A DNA stretch of 64,000 nucleotides from WLMZ01 sp038227995. Its GTDB lineage: Bacteria > Actinomycetota > Acidimicrobiia > Acidimicrobiales > Ilumatobacteraceae. Both the position numbers and the translations under genes were made by a program. Below, in pieces: positions 24,276 through 31,657 of this stretch (its first letter is position 1; every line of letters begins with the position of its first letter). The DNA lies in contig JBBRPP010000026.1 of NCBI GenBank assembly GCA_038227995.1, positions 1 through 64,000 of the forward strand, written 5' to 3'. Under the pieces are notes generated by a model, which saw nothing but the letters and a program-made list of their open reading frames with translations, was not told the DNA's origin and made no database searches.

Positions 24276-25121
24276 GTGACGGCGTGGCTGGACGAACTCA
24301 AGCTCGAACCCGGCCCGCCGTTCTCGGCGATGGGCACGCACTCGTTGAAGGCCGACCAATGGCTGATCGTCGACGAGCATCGCGGCGCAGATCTCGAACG
24401 CAAGGCCGAGCTGCTCGCGACGGACAAGCCGATGGTCTTCGCGGCGCAATCCGGCAGCGATGCCGCGTCGGCGGAAGTGCTCGAACTCGTCAGGGAATGG
24501 CTGGGCGATTTCGGCATCACACCATCTCCGGCGTCGGGCGATGACCATCCGCTGATCGAGGCCGCGCGACTGGTGCAGGAGGACCTCGTCGTCCTCCGGC
24601 GAATCGACGACGCGTGGGTCGTCACCGCCGGGGTCGTGTGCTTTCCGACGCATTGGGCGATTCAGGACAAGGTCGGCCTGCCGTTGGAAGGTGTGCACGC
24701 ACCCGTCGCTCACTACGAGACCGAGTTGCGCGAGAAGGTCGATCGATTCCATGACCGGCTCATGCCACAGAGCCCGGTGTGGCGCCGGAACTGGTTCGTG
24801 TTACCTACGAACGAGCTACACCTGCCGGCGTTCGGCGGGCGCCTCGACCCATCGACCGTGCTCGAACCCGACGGCTCGCCGATGTGGATCCGCAGCGAGC
24901 GTCAGACCTTGCGCCGGCTGCCGAAGACCGACGCGATCGTCTTCACGATCCGGATCCAGCTGGCTCCGCTTGGCGTGCTGCGAGATCGCGTGGACATCGC
25001 GACGAAGATGCTCGCCGTCGTGCGATCGTGGGATCGCACGAAGCGGATGTACACCTCGACGGGCGGCGCGATCGATGCCCTCGTCGATTGGCTCGCAGAT
25101 CTCGGCGCACGTCACAGCTGA
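24276..25121 (+). CDS. DUF3445 family, haem-dependent oxidative N-demethylase-like
   Basis: The 281-residue protein matches DUF3445. Typical segments are the N-terminal GTHSLKADQWLIVDEH, DLVVLRRIDDAWVVTAGVVCFPTHW, VDRFHDRLMP, RRNWFVLPTNELHLP and LRSERQTLRRLP-like IRSERQTLRRLP. In the characterised HODM enzyme this subunit carries a haem and removes methyl groups from dimethylamine-like substrates with electrons from a ferredoxin/FMN partner. A [3Fe-4S]-type ferredoxin gene and a P450 gene follow directly, so redox partners are at hand. The substrate is inferred only from the family. Confidence 0.83.
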   Translation: MTAWLDELKLEPGPPFSAMGTHSLKADQWLIVDEHRGADLERKAELLATDKPMVFAAQSGSDAASAEVLELVREWLGDFGITPSPASGDDHPLIEAARLVQEDLVVLRRIDDAWVVTAGVVCFPTHWAIQDKVGLPLEGVHAPVAHYETELREKVDRFHDRLMPQSPVWRRNWFVLPTNELHLPAFGGRLDPSTVLEPDGSPMWIRSERQTLRRLPKTDAIVFTIRIQLAPLGVLRDRVDIATKMLAVVRSWDRTKRMYTSTGGAIDALVDWLADLGARHS

Positions 25122-25160
25122 ATCGGCCGACGCGGCTCTCGCCGGACTACCCGTGGGTAA

Positions 25161-25166
25161 TAAGGT
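25161..25166 (+). promoter_or_regulatory. -10 element of the ferredoxin/P450 operon
   Basis: TAAGGT lies 6 bases before ATG 25173, a leaderless start. Confidence 0.5.
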
Positions 25167-25172
25167 CGAGAC

Positions 25173-25388
25173 ATGAAAGTCGTCTTGGATACCGAACGTT
25201 GTCAGGGCCACAACCGTTGCTATGCGTTGGCGCCGGAGATCTTCGATGTCGACGATTACGGCATGGCGATTCTGCTCAACGATGGCATCGTGCCCGAGGG
25301 TCTCGAAGAGAAGGCGATGCTGGCCGTCGCCAACTGCCCCGAGTTCGCGATCACCATCGCCGATGCGCCCGCCGGCGGCAGCGTCTGA
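25173..25388 (+). CDS. Ferredoxin of the P450-associated [3Fe-4S] type
   Basis: This 71-residue ferredoxin has the spacing Cys-x5-Cys (RCQGHNRC) followed by APEIFDVDDYG and a later Cys-Pro (ANCPEFAI). With three cluster cysteines it should hold a [3Fe-4S] centre, as in ferredoxins that serve actinobacterial P450s. The residues between the first two cysteines (His-Asn) differ from the usual Gly/Ala set. Its stop overlaps the P450 start (TGATG), strong evidence that it feeds electrons to that enzyme. Confidence 0.9.
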   Translation: MKVVLDTERCQGHNRCYALAPEIFDVDDYGMAILLNDGIVPEGLEEKAMLAVANCPEFAITIADAPAGGSV

Positions 25389-26593
25389 TGACGTCGATCT
25401 ACGGGCCCGTCACCGATTGGGCGACCGACTTCGATCACGCCGATCCGTCGTACAACGCGCATGCCCATGAGGTGTGGGCTCAACTCCGCGCCGAGTGCCC
25501 CGTCGCCCACACCGATCGTTACACGGGCGCATGGCTGCCGGTCACCCACGAGCACGTTTCCCAGATCGCATACGACACCGAGCACTTCACGTCACGCGCC
25601 GTCGTGGTCGTGCCGTTCAAGCCGTTCGCCGAGGCGCCGATCGGCAATGCGCCACCGATCTCCAGCGACCCGCCGTTCCACCACGAGGCTCGCCGCCTGC
25701 TGTTGCCGGCCTTCGCGCCGAAGGTGATCGAGCCGTGGGAGAAGGACATCCGCGAGCTGTGCAAGTCGCTGCTGCGCGACATGGGCGACGCCGATGTCGT
25801 CGACGCCGCGATCCAGTACGCGCAACACATCCCGGTCAACGTGATCGCGCTCATGCTCGGTTTCCCGGTTGCGGATGCGGATCTGTTCCGCGGTTTCGTG
25901 CACGAGATCCTCGAAGGCGTGAATGTCGAGCCCGAACAGCGTTTCGCTGCTTTCGGTCGGCTCAACGACTACCTGCAGATCCAGATCGAAGAGCACATCG
26001 CCAGCCCGCGCAACGATCTCACCAGTTTCCTGCTCGGCACGACGATCTTCGGCGAGCCGCTCAGCATCGATCACGTACGCGGCACGATCGTGCTCCTGCT
26101 GCTGGCCGGCATCGACACCACATGGAGCGCGATCGGTTCCAGCCTGCTCCACCTCGCCACGCACGCCGATGACCGCGCCCGGCTTGTTGCCGACCCGACG
26201 CTGATCCCGACCGCGATCGAAGAGTTCCTACGCGCGTACGCACCGGTCACGATGGCCCGCCTCGTCAAGGAAGACGTCGAGATCGGCGGCTGCCCGATGA
26301 AGGTCGACGACTGGGTGCTGCTGCCGTTCCCCGCGGCCAACGTCGACCCCGCTGCGTTTGATCGCGCCGACGAGGTGCTGATCGATCGAGCCGAGAACCG
26401 TCACCTCGCGTTCGGTCTCGGCATCCACCGCTGCCTCGGCTCGAACCTGGCTCGCCTCGAACTTCGTGTCGCGGTCGAGGAGTTCCTGCTGCGCTACCCC
26501 GACTTCGAACTCGCCATCGCCGGCGACGTCGACTGGAGCGTCGGCCAGATCCGCGGCCCGCGCCGCCTCCCCGTCCGCATCCTGCCGTCGTAG
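25388..26593 (+). CDS. Cytochrome P450
   Basis: The 401-residue soluble bacterial P450 has all hallmarks: I-helix oxygen-activation motif LLAGIDTTWS, K-helix EEFLR (ExxR), and the haem-binding loop FGLGIHRCLGSNLAR with the proximal Cys. The N-terminal region (HVSQIAYDTEHFTSR) and SSDPPFHHEARRLLLPAF are typical of class I enzymes. ATG 25388 shares a base with the ferredoxin TGA. The neighbourhood (ferredoxin, DUF3445, F420-type protein, SDR) suggests oxidation of a small organic substrate, but the specific CYP family cannot be named from this reading. Confidence 0.95.
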   Translation: MTSIYGPVTDWATDFDHADPSYNAHAHEVWAQLRAECPVAHTDRYTGAWLPVTHEHVSQIAYDTEHFTSRAVVVVPFKPFAEAPIGNAPPISSDPPFHHEARRLLLPAFAPKVIEPWEKDIRELCKSLLRDMGDADVVDAAIQYAQHIPVNVIALMLGFPVADADLFRGFVHEILEGVNVEPEQRFAAFGRLNDYLQIQIEEHIASPRNDLTSFLLGTTIFGEPLSIDHVRGTIVLLLLAGIDTTWSAIGSSLLHLATHADDRARLVADPTLIPTAIEEFLRAYAPVTMARLVKEDVEIGGCPMKVDDWVLLPFPAANVDPAAFDRADEVLIDRAENRHLAFGLGIHRCLGSNLARLELRVAVEEFLLRYPDFELAIAGDVDWSVGQIRGPRRLPVRILPS

Positions 26594-26647
26594 CGGCCGA
26601 CGGCCGACCGCCGAAGCCGGAATGACATCGGTGTAACACCCGGTCCG

Positions 26648-26653
26648 TAGACT
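26648..26653 (+). promoter_or_regulatory. -10 element of pcrA
   Basis: TAGACT lies 10 bases before ATG 26664; the intervening GGGGGTG could also serve as a ribosome site on a very short leader. Confidence 0.45.
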
Positions 26654-26663
26654 GGGGGTGCTC

Positions 26664-28979
26664 ATGTCGCTGTTCGATGCCCCGGAAGAAACCACGTCAC
26701 TGCTCACCGGGCTCAACCCGGATCAGCTCGACGCCGTCGTGCATGTCAACGGCCCGCTGCTGGTGGTGGCCGGGGCCGGGTCGGGCAAGACCCGAGTGCT
26801 CACCCATCGCATCGCCCACCTGATCGAGAGCGAGGGCGTGCACCCGCAGCGCATCCTCGCGATCACGTTCACCAACAAGGCTGCCGGCGAGATGAAGGAA
26901 CGCGTCGGTCTCCTCGTCGGGCCGATGGCGAAGAACATGTGGGTCAGCACGTTCCATGCCGCGTGCGTGCGCATCCTGCGCGCTCACGCCGATGCGCTCG
27001 GGTACCCGCGCAGCTTCAGCATCTACGACCAGGCTGACGCGCAGCGTCTCACGGGCTATGTCATCCGCGACCTCAACCTCGACGCGAAGCGCTTCACGCC
27101 ACGCGGCGCACACAACATCATCAGCAAGTGGAAGAACGAGCTGACGTTCCCCGACGACGCGCTGGCAACTGCGTCGACCCCGATGGATCGCAAGCATGCC
27201 GAAATCTACCGCGACTACCAGTCCCGTCTGCACAAGGCCGGGGCGATGGACTTCGACGATCTGCTGACCAACACGGTGTTGCTGTTCCGTCACCACCCCG
27301 ACATCCTTCGTCAGTACCAGGAACGCTTCCTGCACATCCTGATCGACGAGTATCAGGACACCAACACGGCGCAGAACGAGATCGTGTTGGTGCTCGGCGC
27401 GCTGCACCAGAACGTGACCGTCGTCGGCGATCAGGACCAGTCGGTGTACCGCTTCCGCGGCGCAGACTTTCGCAACATCCTCCAGTTCGAGAACGCATTC
27501 CCCGACGTCACCACGATCGTGCTCAACCAGAACTACCGCAGCACGCAGATGATCCTCGACGCGGCGAACTCGGTGATCTCGAACAACCCGACGCGCAAGG
27601 CGAAGGAACTGTGGAGCGAACTGGGTCGTGGCGACCCGATCATCCGCTACCACGCCGACGACGAAGGCGATGAGTCCACGTGGGTCGCGCGCACCATGCA
27701 GGACGCGCATGACAACCACGGGATGATGTGGAAAGAGATCGCCGCCTTCTACCGCACGAACGCCCAGAGCCGAGTCGTCGAAGAAGCGATGATGCGGTTC
27801 GGCATCCCGTACAAGGTCGTCGGTGGCACACGCTTCTACGACCGCCGCGAGATCAAGGATGCGATGGCGTACCTGAGAGCCGTCGCCAACCCGGCCGACG
27901 AGGTCAGCATCAAGCGCGTCCTCAACATCCCCAAGCGAGGCATCGGCGAGACCAGCATCGGTCGGCTCGATGCGTGGGCGCGCGAGATGGGCAACGGGTT
28001 CATGGACGCGATGCGTCACGCCGACGACGCCGGTGTGTCGGGATCAGCCAGCCGCGGCATCGCGACGTTCGTGGCGTTGCTCGATTCGCTGGCGCACATG
28101 CTCGACGGTTCGCCGGCCGAGGTGTTGCAGGCCGCGCTCGACCAGAGCGGCTATCTGGCCGAACTGGAAGCCGAGAGCTCGGTCGATGCCGCCGGCCGGC
28201 TCGAGAACATCGGCGAGCTGATCGGCTCGGCGCGCGAGTTCACACGAGTCGATGAGTTCCTCGAACAGATCTCCCTCGTCGCCGACACCGACGATCTCGA
28301 CGACGACAATCGTGTCGTGCTGATGACCTTGCACGCCGCCAAGGGTCTCGAGTTCCCGTACGTTTTCCTGCTCGGGATGGAAGAGGGCGTGTTCCCGCAC
28401 ATCCGCGCTCAGAGCGATCCCGACGAGATGGAAGAAGAGCGGCGTCTCGCCTATGTCGGCATCACGCGCGCCCAGCAGCGGCTGCACGTGTCGCACGCGT
28501 GGAGCCGCAGCCTGTTCGGCAACACCCAGTACAACCCCTCGTCGCGTTTCCTCGATGAGATCCCCGAAGGGCTGCAGCAGCACAAGGGCAACGTCAGCGG
28601 CCGCAGCTCGTCTGGCCGGCAGAGCTACCGCAGTCGTGACGGCGGCGGTAGCGACTACGGCTCGTCGGGTTACGGCAACGCGCCGAACTACCGGCGCCGG
28701 TTCTCCGAGCCCGACGACGACGCAAAGCGCGCAGCCGAGGCGCACCGCGAACGGGTGGTCGAAGCAGCGATGAACGCCGGCAAGAAGCTGGCGCCACAAC
28801 CGTCGAACGCGCAGCAGATCGGCCTGCGGGTCGGCGACGACGTCGAGCACCCGAAGTTCGGCGAGGGCGTCATCATCGACATCGAGGGCAGCGGCGAGAA
28901 AGCCGAGGCGACGATCCGGTTCCGCGATGTCGGCACGAAGCACCTGGCGCTCGCATGGGCGCCACTCAAGAAGCTGTAG
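26664..28979 (+). CDS. pcrA: UvrD/PcrA-type ATP-dependent 3'-5' DNA helicase
   Basis: The 771-residue SF1A helicase has the full motif series: Q motif LNPDQLDAV, Walker A GAGSGKT, Ia TFTNKAAGEMK, Walker B DEYQDTN, III VGDQDQSVYRFRGAD, IV QNYRST, V LMTLHAAKGLEFP and VI VGITRAQQRLHV. A Ser/Gly/Tyr-rich linker (about 625-680) leads to a C-terminal Tudor-like segment (HPKFGEGVIIDIEGSGEKA) that binds RNA polymerase in PcrA/UvrD. It unwinds DNA in mismatch and nucleotide-excision repair and clears replication obstacles. Size and tail match actinobacterial PcrA. Confidence 0.95.
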   Translation: MSLFDAPEETTSLLTGLNPDQLDAVVHVNGPLLVVAGAGSGKTRVLTHRIAHLIESEGVHPQRILAITFTNKAAGEMKERVGLLVGPMAKNMWVSTFHAACVRILRAHADALGYPRSFSIYDQADAQRLTGYVIRDLNLDAKRFTPRGAHNIISKWKNELTFPDDALATASTPMDRKHAEIYRDYQSRLHKAGAMDFDDLLTNTVLLFRHHPDILRQYQERFLHILIDEYQDTNTAQNEIVLVLGALHQNVTVVGDQDQSVYRFRGADFRNILQFENAFPDVTTIVLNQNYRSTQMILDAANSVISNNPTRKAKELWSELGRGDPIIRYHADDEGDESTWVARTMQDAHDNHGMMWKEIAAFYRTNAQSRVVEEAMMRFGIPYKVVGGTRFYDRREIKDAMAYLRAVANPADEVSIKRVLNIPKRGIGETSIGRLDAWAREMGNGFMDAMRHADDAGVSGSASRGIATFVALLDSLAHMLDGSPAEVLQAALDQSGYLAELEAESSVDAAGRLENIGELIGSAREFTRVDEFLEQISLVADTDDLDDDNRVVLMTLHAAKGLEFPYVFLLGMEEGVFPHIRAQSDPDEMEEERRLAYVGITRAQQRLHVSHAWSRSLFGNTQYNPSSRFLDEIPEGLQQHKGNVSGRSSSGRQSYRSRDGGGSDYGSSGYGNAPNYRRRFSEPDDDAKRAAEAHRERVVEAAMNAGKKLAPQPSNAQQIGLRVGDDVEHPKFGEGVIIDIEGSGEKAEATIRFRDVGTKHLALAWAPLKKL

Positions 28980-28982
28980 GTT
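28977..28982 (+). promoter_or_regulatory. -10 element formed by the pcrA stop codon
   Basis: TAGGTT begins with the TAG stop of pcrA and lies 7 bases before GTG 28990, so the CLC gene may have its own leaderless promoter in addition to read-through. Confidence 0.4.
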
Positions 28983-28989
28983 CGCCGCG

Positions 28990-30315
28990 GTGACTCCGCA
29001 ACCCGCTCGTTGGCGTTCGGAACTGTCCGAGCAGTGGTCGCTGCTGCGTCACCTCGCGCGCTGGTTGGTGCTCGGCGCGCTGTCGGGGGTGCTCGCCGGC
29101 GCGTCGTCACGGGTGTTCCTGGCCGGTCTCGAACGTGTCACGCACTGGCGCGAAGACGGCCGGCAGTGGCTCGTCTACCTGTTGCCGCTGGCCGGGTTGG
29201 CGATGGCCGCGTTGTACCACTACCTCGGCGGGCGTTCGGCCGAGGGAACCAACCTGCTGCTCGACGAGATCCACGAACCAACGGCATGGGTGCCCGGGCG
29301 GATGGCACCGCTCGTCCTCGTCGGCACGTGGGTGTCGCATCTGTTCGGGGCGTCGGTCGGTCGCGAAGGCACGGCACTGCAGATGTCGGGCAGCCTTTCC
29401 GATGGTATTGCAAGGTTGTTCAAGCTGAAGCCGGCCGACCGTCAGATCATGTTGATCGCCGCGCTGGCCGGCGGCTTCGGCGCGGTCTTCGGCGTGCCCG
29501 TCGCAGGCGCGGTGTTCGGGCTGGAGGTGCAGACGGTCGGTCGGTTCCGGGTCGACGCGATCGTGCCCGCGCTGACCGCGTCGATCGTCGGCGATCGAGT
29601 GCTGCGGTGGCTCGGCGGCCACCACGCGCTCTACGCCCACCTGCTGCCGAACGTGACGCCGTGGGTGCTGATCCGCATCGCCGGCGCAGGATTGCTGTTC
29701 GGCCTGGCCGGTGCCGCGTACGGCGCGCTTGCCCACGGGATCAAATCGCTGATGGCGTCCCGGGTGAGTTGGCCACCGCTGCGGCCGTTCATCGGTGGCT
29801 TTGCGGTCATCGCGCTTGTCCTGCTGTTCGGGCACAGCTACCAAGGGCTCTCGCTGCCACTCATCGGGCGAGCGCTGAACGGCGATCACCTCAGCTTCGC
29901 CGTGTTCGCGCTGAAGTTGATCTTCACCGCGATCGCCGTTGGCTGCGGCTTCTTCGGCGGCGAGGTCACGCCGCTGTTCATGATCGGTGCCTCGCTCGGT
30001 TCGGCACTCGCGCTTCCACTCGGGCTGAACACCCAGTTGATCGCGGCCGTCGGGTTCTGTGCCGTGTTCGCCGGCGCGGCCAACACGCCGATCGCTTGCA
30101 TGATCCTGGGGGTCGAACTGTTCGGCAGTGGTGTCATCGCGCCGATGGCGGTCGCGTGCACGGTTGCGTTCGTGTTCAGTGGTCACCGCAGCATCTACAC
30201 CAGCCAGCGGGTGCAGGTCGCCAAGGCCGGGGCCGGCGACGGTGGTTCGCGTGCGGACGGACCGCGCAAGGTTGGCGACTGGCTCAAACATCTCCGCCCC
30301 GACGACCCGAACTGA
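28990..30315 (+). CDS. CLC-family anion transporter, resembles the CLC-F fluoride/H+ antiporter subtype
   Basis: The 441-residue protein has about 11 hydrophobic segments and the CLC signature GREGTALQMSGSLSD near residue 125, with the gating Glu. The classical GSGIP anion-binding motif is absent; the matching region reads GTNLLLDEIHEP. The motif near residue 325 is GGEVTPLF rather than GxFxP. GREGT with a changed first motif and GGEVTPLF are features I associate with CLC-F (EriC-F) fluoride exporters. No fluoride riboswitch precedes it; only 10 bases separate it from pcrA. GTG 28990 is chosen from the -10 spacing. Confidence 0.8.
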   Translation: MTPQPARWRSELSEQWSLLRHLARWLVLGALSGVLAGASSRVFLAGLERVTHWREDGRQWLVYLLPLAGLAMAALYHYLGGRSAEGTNLLLDEIHEPTAWVPGRMAPLVLVGTWVSHLFGASVGREGTALQMSGSLSDGIARLFKLKPADRQIMLIAALAGGFGAVFGVPVAGAVFGLEVQTVGRFRVDAIVPALTASIVGDRVLRWLGGHHALYAHLLPNVTPWVLIRIAGAGLLFGLAGAAYGALAHGIKSLMASRVSWPPLRPFIGGFAVIALVLLFGHSYQGLSLPLIGRALNGDHLSFAVFALKLIFTAIAVGCGFFGGEVTPLFMIGASLGSALALPLGLNTQLIAAVGFCAVFAGAANTPIACMILGVELFGSGVIAPMAVACTVAFVFSGHRSIYTSQRVQVAKAGAGDGGSRADGPRKVGDWLKHLRPDDPN

Positions 30316-30320
30316 CGCGG

Positions 30321-30345
30321 TTTTTCGACCGCGACGGTCGAAAAA
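30321..30345. terminator. Symmetric hairpin after the CLC gene
   Basis: TTTTTCGACCG and CGGTCGAAAAA form a perfect 11-bp stem with a CGA loop, 5 bases after the CLC stop. The A/T runs are inside the stem on both strands, so it could end transcription from either side, but it lacks a separate U-tract. Confidence 0.5.
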
Positions 30346-30371
30346 CAGGATCAGAATGGCTGACGGGTGAG

Positions 30372-30533
30372 TCAGGTGAGTGCGTCGATCACCGGATGAC
30401 GGAAGTCGTTGTTGTCGGCGACAGAGAGGTGTTCGTAACCGATCGACTCGGCATCTCGCGCCAGTTGCAACCAGCCGATGCCGGATGCCTGGACCTCGCC
30501 GAACCCAGCTGAAAGATTCACGCGAACGCTCAT
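30372..30533 (-). pseudogene. N-terminal remnant of a luciferase-like (LLM) F420-dependent oxidoreductase
   Basis: The 53-residue minus-strand ORF reads like the first strand-helix-strand unit of LLM-family F420 enzymes: MSVRVNLSAGFGEVQASGIG, then WLQLARDAESIGYEHLSVAD and HPVIDALT, where full enzymes continue for another 250 or more residues. Here a TGA follows and then only 56 bases separate it from the CLC gene. TAGGAT lies 7 bases before the ATG (30546-30541), so the promoter looks intact. Most likely a deletion removed the rest of the gene, but expression as a short protein is possible. Confidence 0.6.
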
Positions 30534-30540
30534 CGACGCG

Positions 30541-30546
30541 ATCCTA
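30541..30546 (-). promoter_or_regulatory. -10 element of the LLM remnant
   Basis: TAGGAT on the minus strand, 7 bases before ATG 30533, within the 41-base gap to the divergent flavodoxin gene. Confidence 0.45.
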
Positions 30547-30574
30547 GGTGGGCGCGCGTGCTTGAATCTGTGGG

Positions 30575-31006
30575 ATGGATGCAGCGATTCTGGTCGAGAG
30601 CCTCACCGGCAACACATGGAAAGCAGCCGAGCTCGTCGGCGCCAAATTGCAGGAGGCCGGGTGGGGCATCACCGGCCTGTCGAAGGTGCGCCAACCCGAT
30701 CACGCCAGCATCCAGCGTGCTGACCTCGTGCTGATCGGTACGTGGACGCACGGCCTGTTCGTGGTCGGTCAGGCTCCGTGGGGCGCCGCGGCGCTCAGCC
30801 AGCTGCCGGCGATGCAGGGCAAGAAGGCCGCTGTGTTCTGTACGTTCGCGCTGAATCCGGCCAAGACGCTGGACAAGATGACGTCGATCATCTCCGGCAT
30901 CGGCGCCGACGTCATCGGTGGCCTGGCGATGAACCGGATGAAGCTGGAACGCAACGCCGATGAGTTCGCAGCGCGCCTGCTCGACGTCGCCCCGTCACTC
31001 GTCTGA
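30575..31006 (+). CDS. Flavodoxin-like protein
   Basis: The 143-residue protein has a flavodoxin fold. The FMN phosphate loop is SLTGNTWKAAE, followed by DLVLIGTWTHG at the second FMN loop and KKAAVFCTFAL before the third. The length fits short-chain flavodoxins. It would carry electrons or act as an FMN reductase partner. The -10 before it is weak (GAATCT at 5 bases). It is divergent from the broken LLM gene, an F420/flavin-linked family, which may have been its former partner. Confidence 0.82.
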   Translation: MDAAILVESLTGNTWKAAELVGAKLQEAGWGITGLSKVRQPDHASIQRADLVLIGTWTHGLFVVGQAPWGAAALSQLPAMQGKKAAVFCTFALNPAKTLDKMTSIISGIGADVIGGLAMNRMKLERNADEFAARLLDVAPSLV

Positions 31007-31016
31007 TCAGGCTCGT

Positions 31017-31544
31017 TCAGCCGCCCGCGGGTTGCGTCGCAGCGGTTGTCGTTGCCGGCGCCGTCGGCAGCAGGTGGAGCGTGAGGAGACCGTTGGCGGC
31101 GACAACCGGATAGACACCCGCGGGCGGCACGGCGAGTTGCTCGGTCGAGATCGTTCGCCCGTCGCAGTCCGTGAAGTTGCGGGTGTGTTTGACCTGCACC
31201 ACCTTGCACACCACGGTGCGGTCGGCGGGATACGCCATGTAGATGCCCCAGTTCTTCTGCGGATCGGTGCCCGTGTGGTCGAGGACGATCGTGCGCTTGC
31301 CGCTGGCGCGGAGGAGATCGGGGAAGATCAGCGGACCGTCTTCGGCGATGACCGCGGCGTAGGTCTTGGTTCTCCCGACGTCGAACGTGGTGGGGGCGAA
31401 GTCCTTGGAGACGTTCTTGTTGTTGCTCGCAATGTACGCCGCGGCCCCCCACAGGATCAGACCGAGAACTGCGAAGAACCCGATGCCTGCCAGCACTGGA
31501 ACAACGGCCCGGGCGAGCGGAGAGCGGAGTTGGGGCCGGCGCAT
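31017..31544 (-). CDS. Single-pass membrane protein of unknown function
   Basis: The 175-residue protein has an N-terminal basic stretch, one membrane helix (about residues 12-38, VVPVLAGIGFFAVLGLILWGAA) and an extracytoplasmic domain. That domain (DGPLIFPDLL, WGIYMAYPADRTVVCKVVQVKHTRNFTDCDGR) resembles in outline a Rieske-type beta domain but lacks the CxH pairs, so no cluster should bind. Two cysteines in it could form a disulfide. ATG 31544 is preferred over an upstream ATG at 31580. It is convergent with the flavodoxin gene. Confidence 0.6.
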   Translation of the reverse strand: MRRPQLRSPLARAVVPVLAGIGFFAVLGLILWGAAAYIASNNKNVSKDFAPTTFDVGRTKTYAAVIAEDGPLIFPDLLRASGKRTIVLDHTGTDPQKNWGIYMAYPADRTVVCKVVQVKHTRNFTDCDGRTISTEQLAVPPAGVYPVVAANGLLTLHLLPTAPATTTAATQPAGG

Positions 31545-31645
31545 CGCTGCCAGTGTGCCCGACCGGACGCGTCGTTGCACCCGTCCGCGGCGCGGTCGTC
31601 GCGGAGCCGCTCGCTGCCGGTTGTGATCTACCTGGCAGACCGGCC

Positions 31646-31651
31646 TAGGGT
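31646..31651 (+). promoter_or_regulatory. -10 element of sucCD
   Basis: TAGGGT lies 6 bases before GTG 31658, so sucC is probably translated from a leaderless mRNA. TTGTGA at 31621-31626 could be a -35 with a 19-base spacer. Confidence 0.55.
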
Positions 31652-31657
31652 TCCTCC

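Noticed and set aside
28977..28990. Fluoride riboswitch before the CLC-F-like gene
   Set aside because: Only 10 bases separate it from pcrA, too short for any riboswitch.
30321..30345. Canonical intrinsic terminator of the CLC gene
   Set aside because: The T-run is in the 5' arm and pairs with the A-run; there is no unpaired U-tract after the stem, so it is kept only as a terminator-like hairpin.
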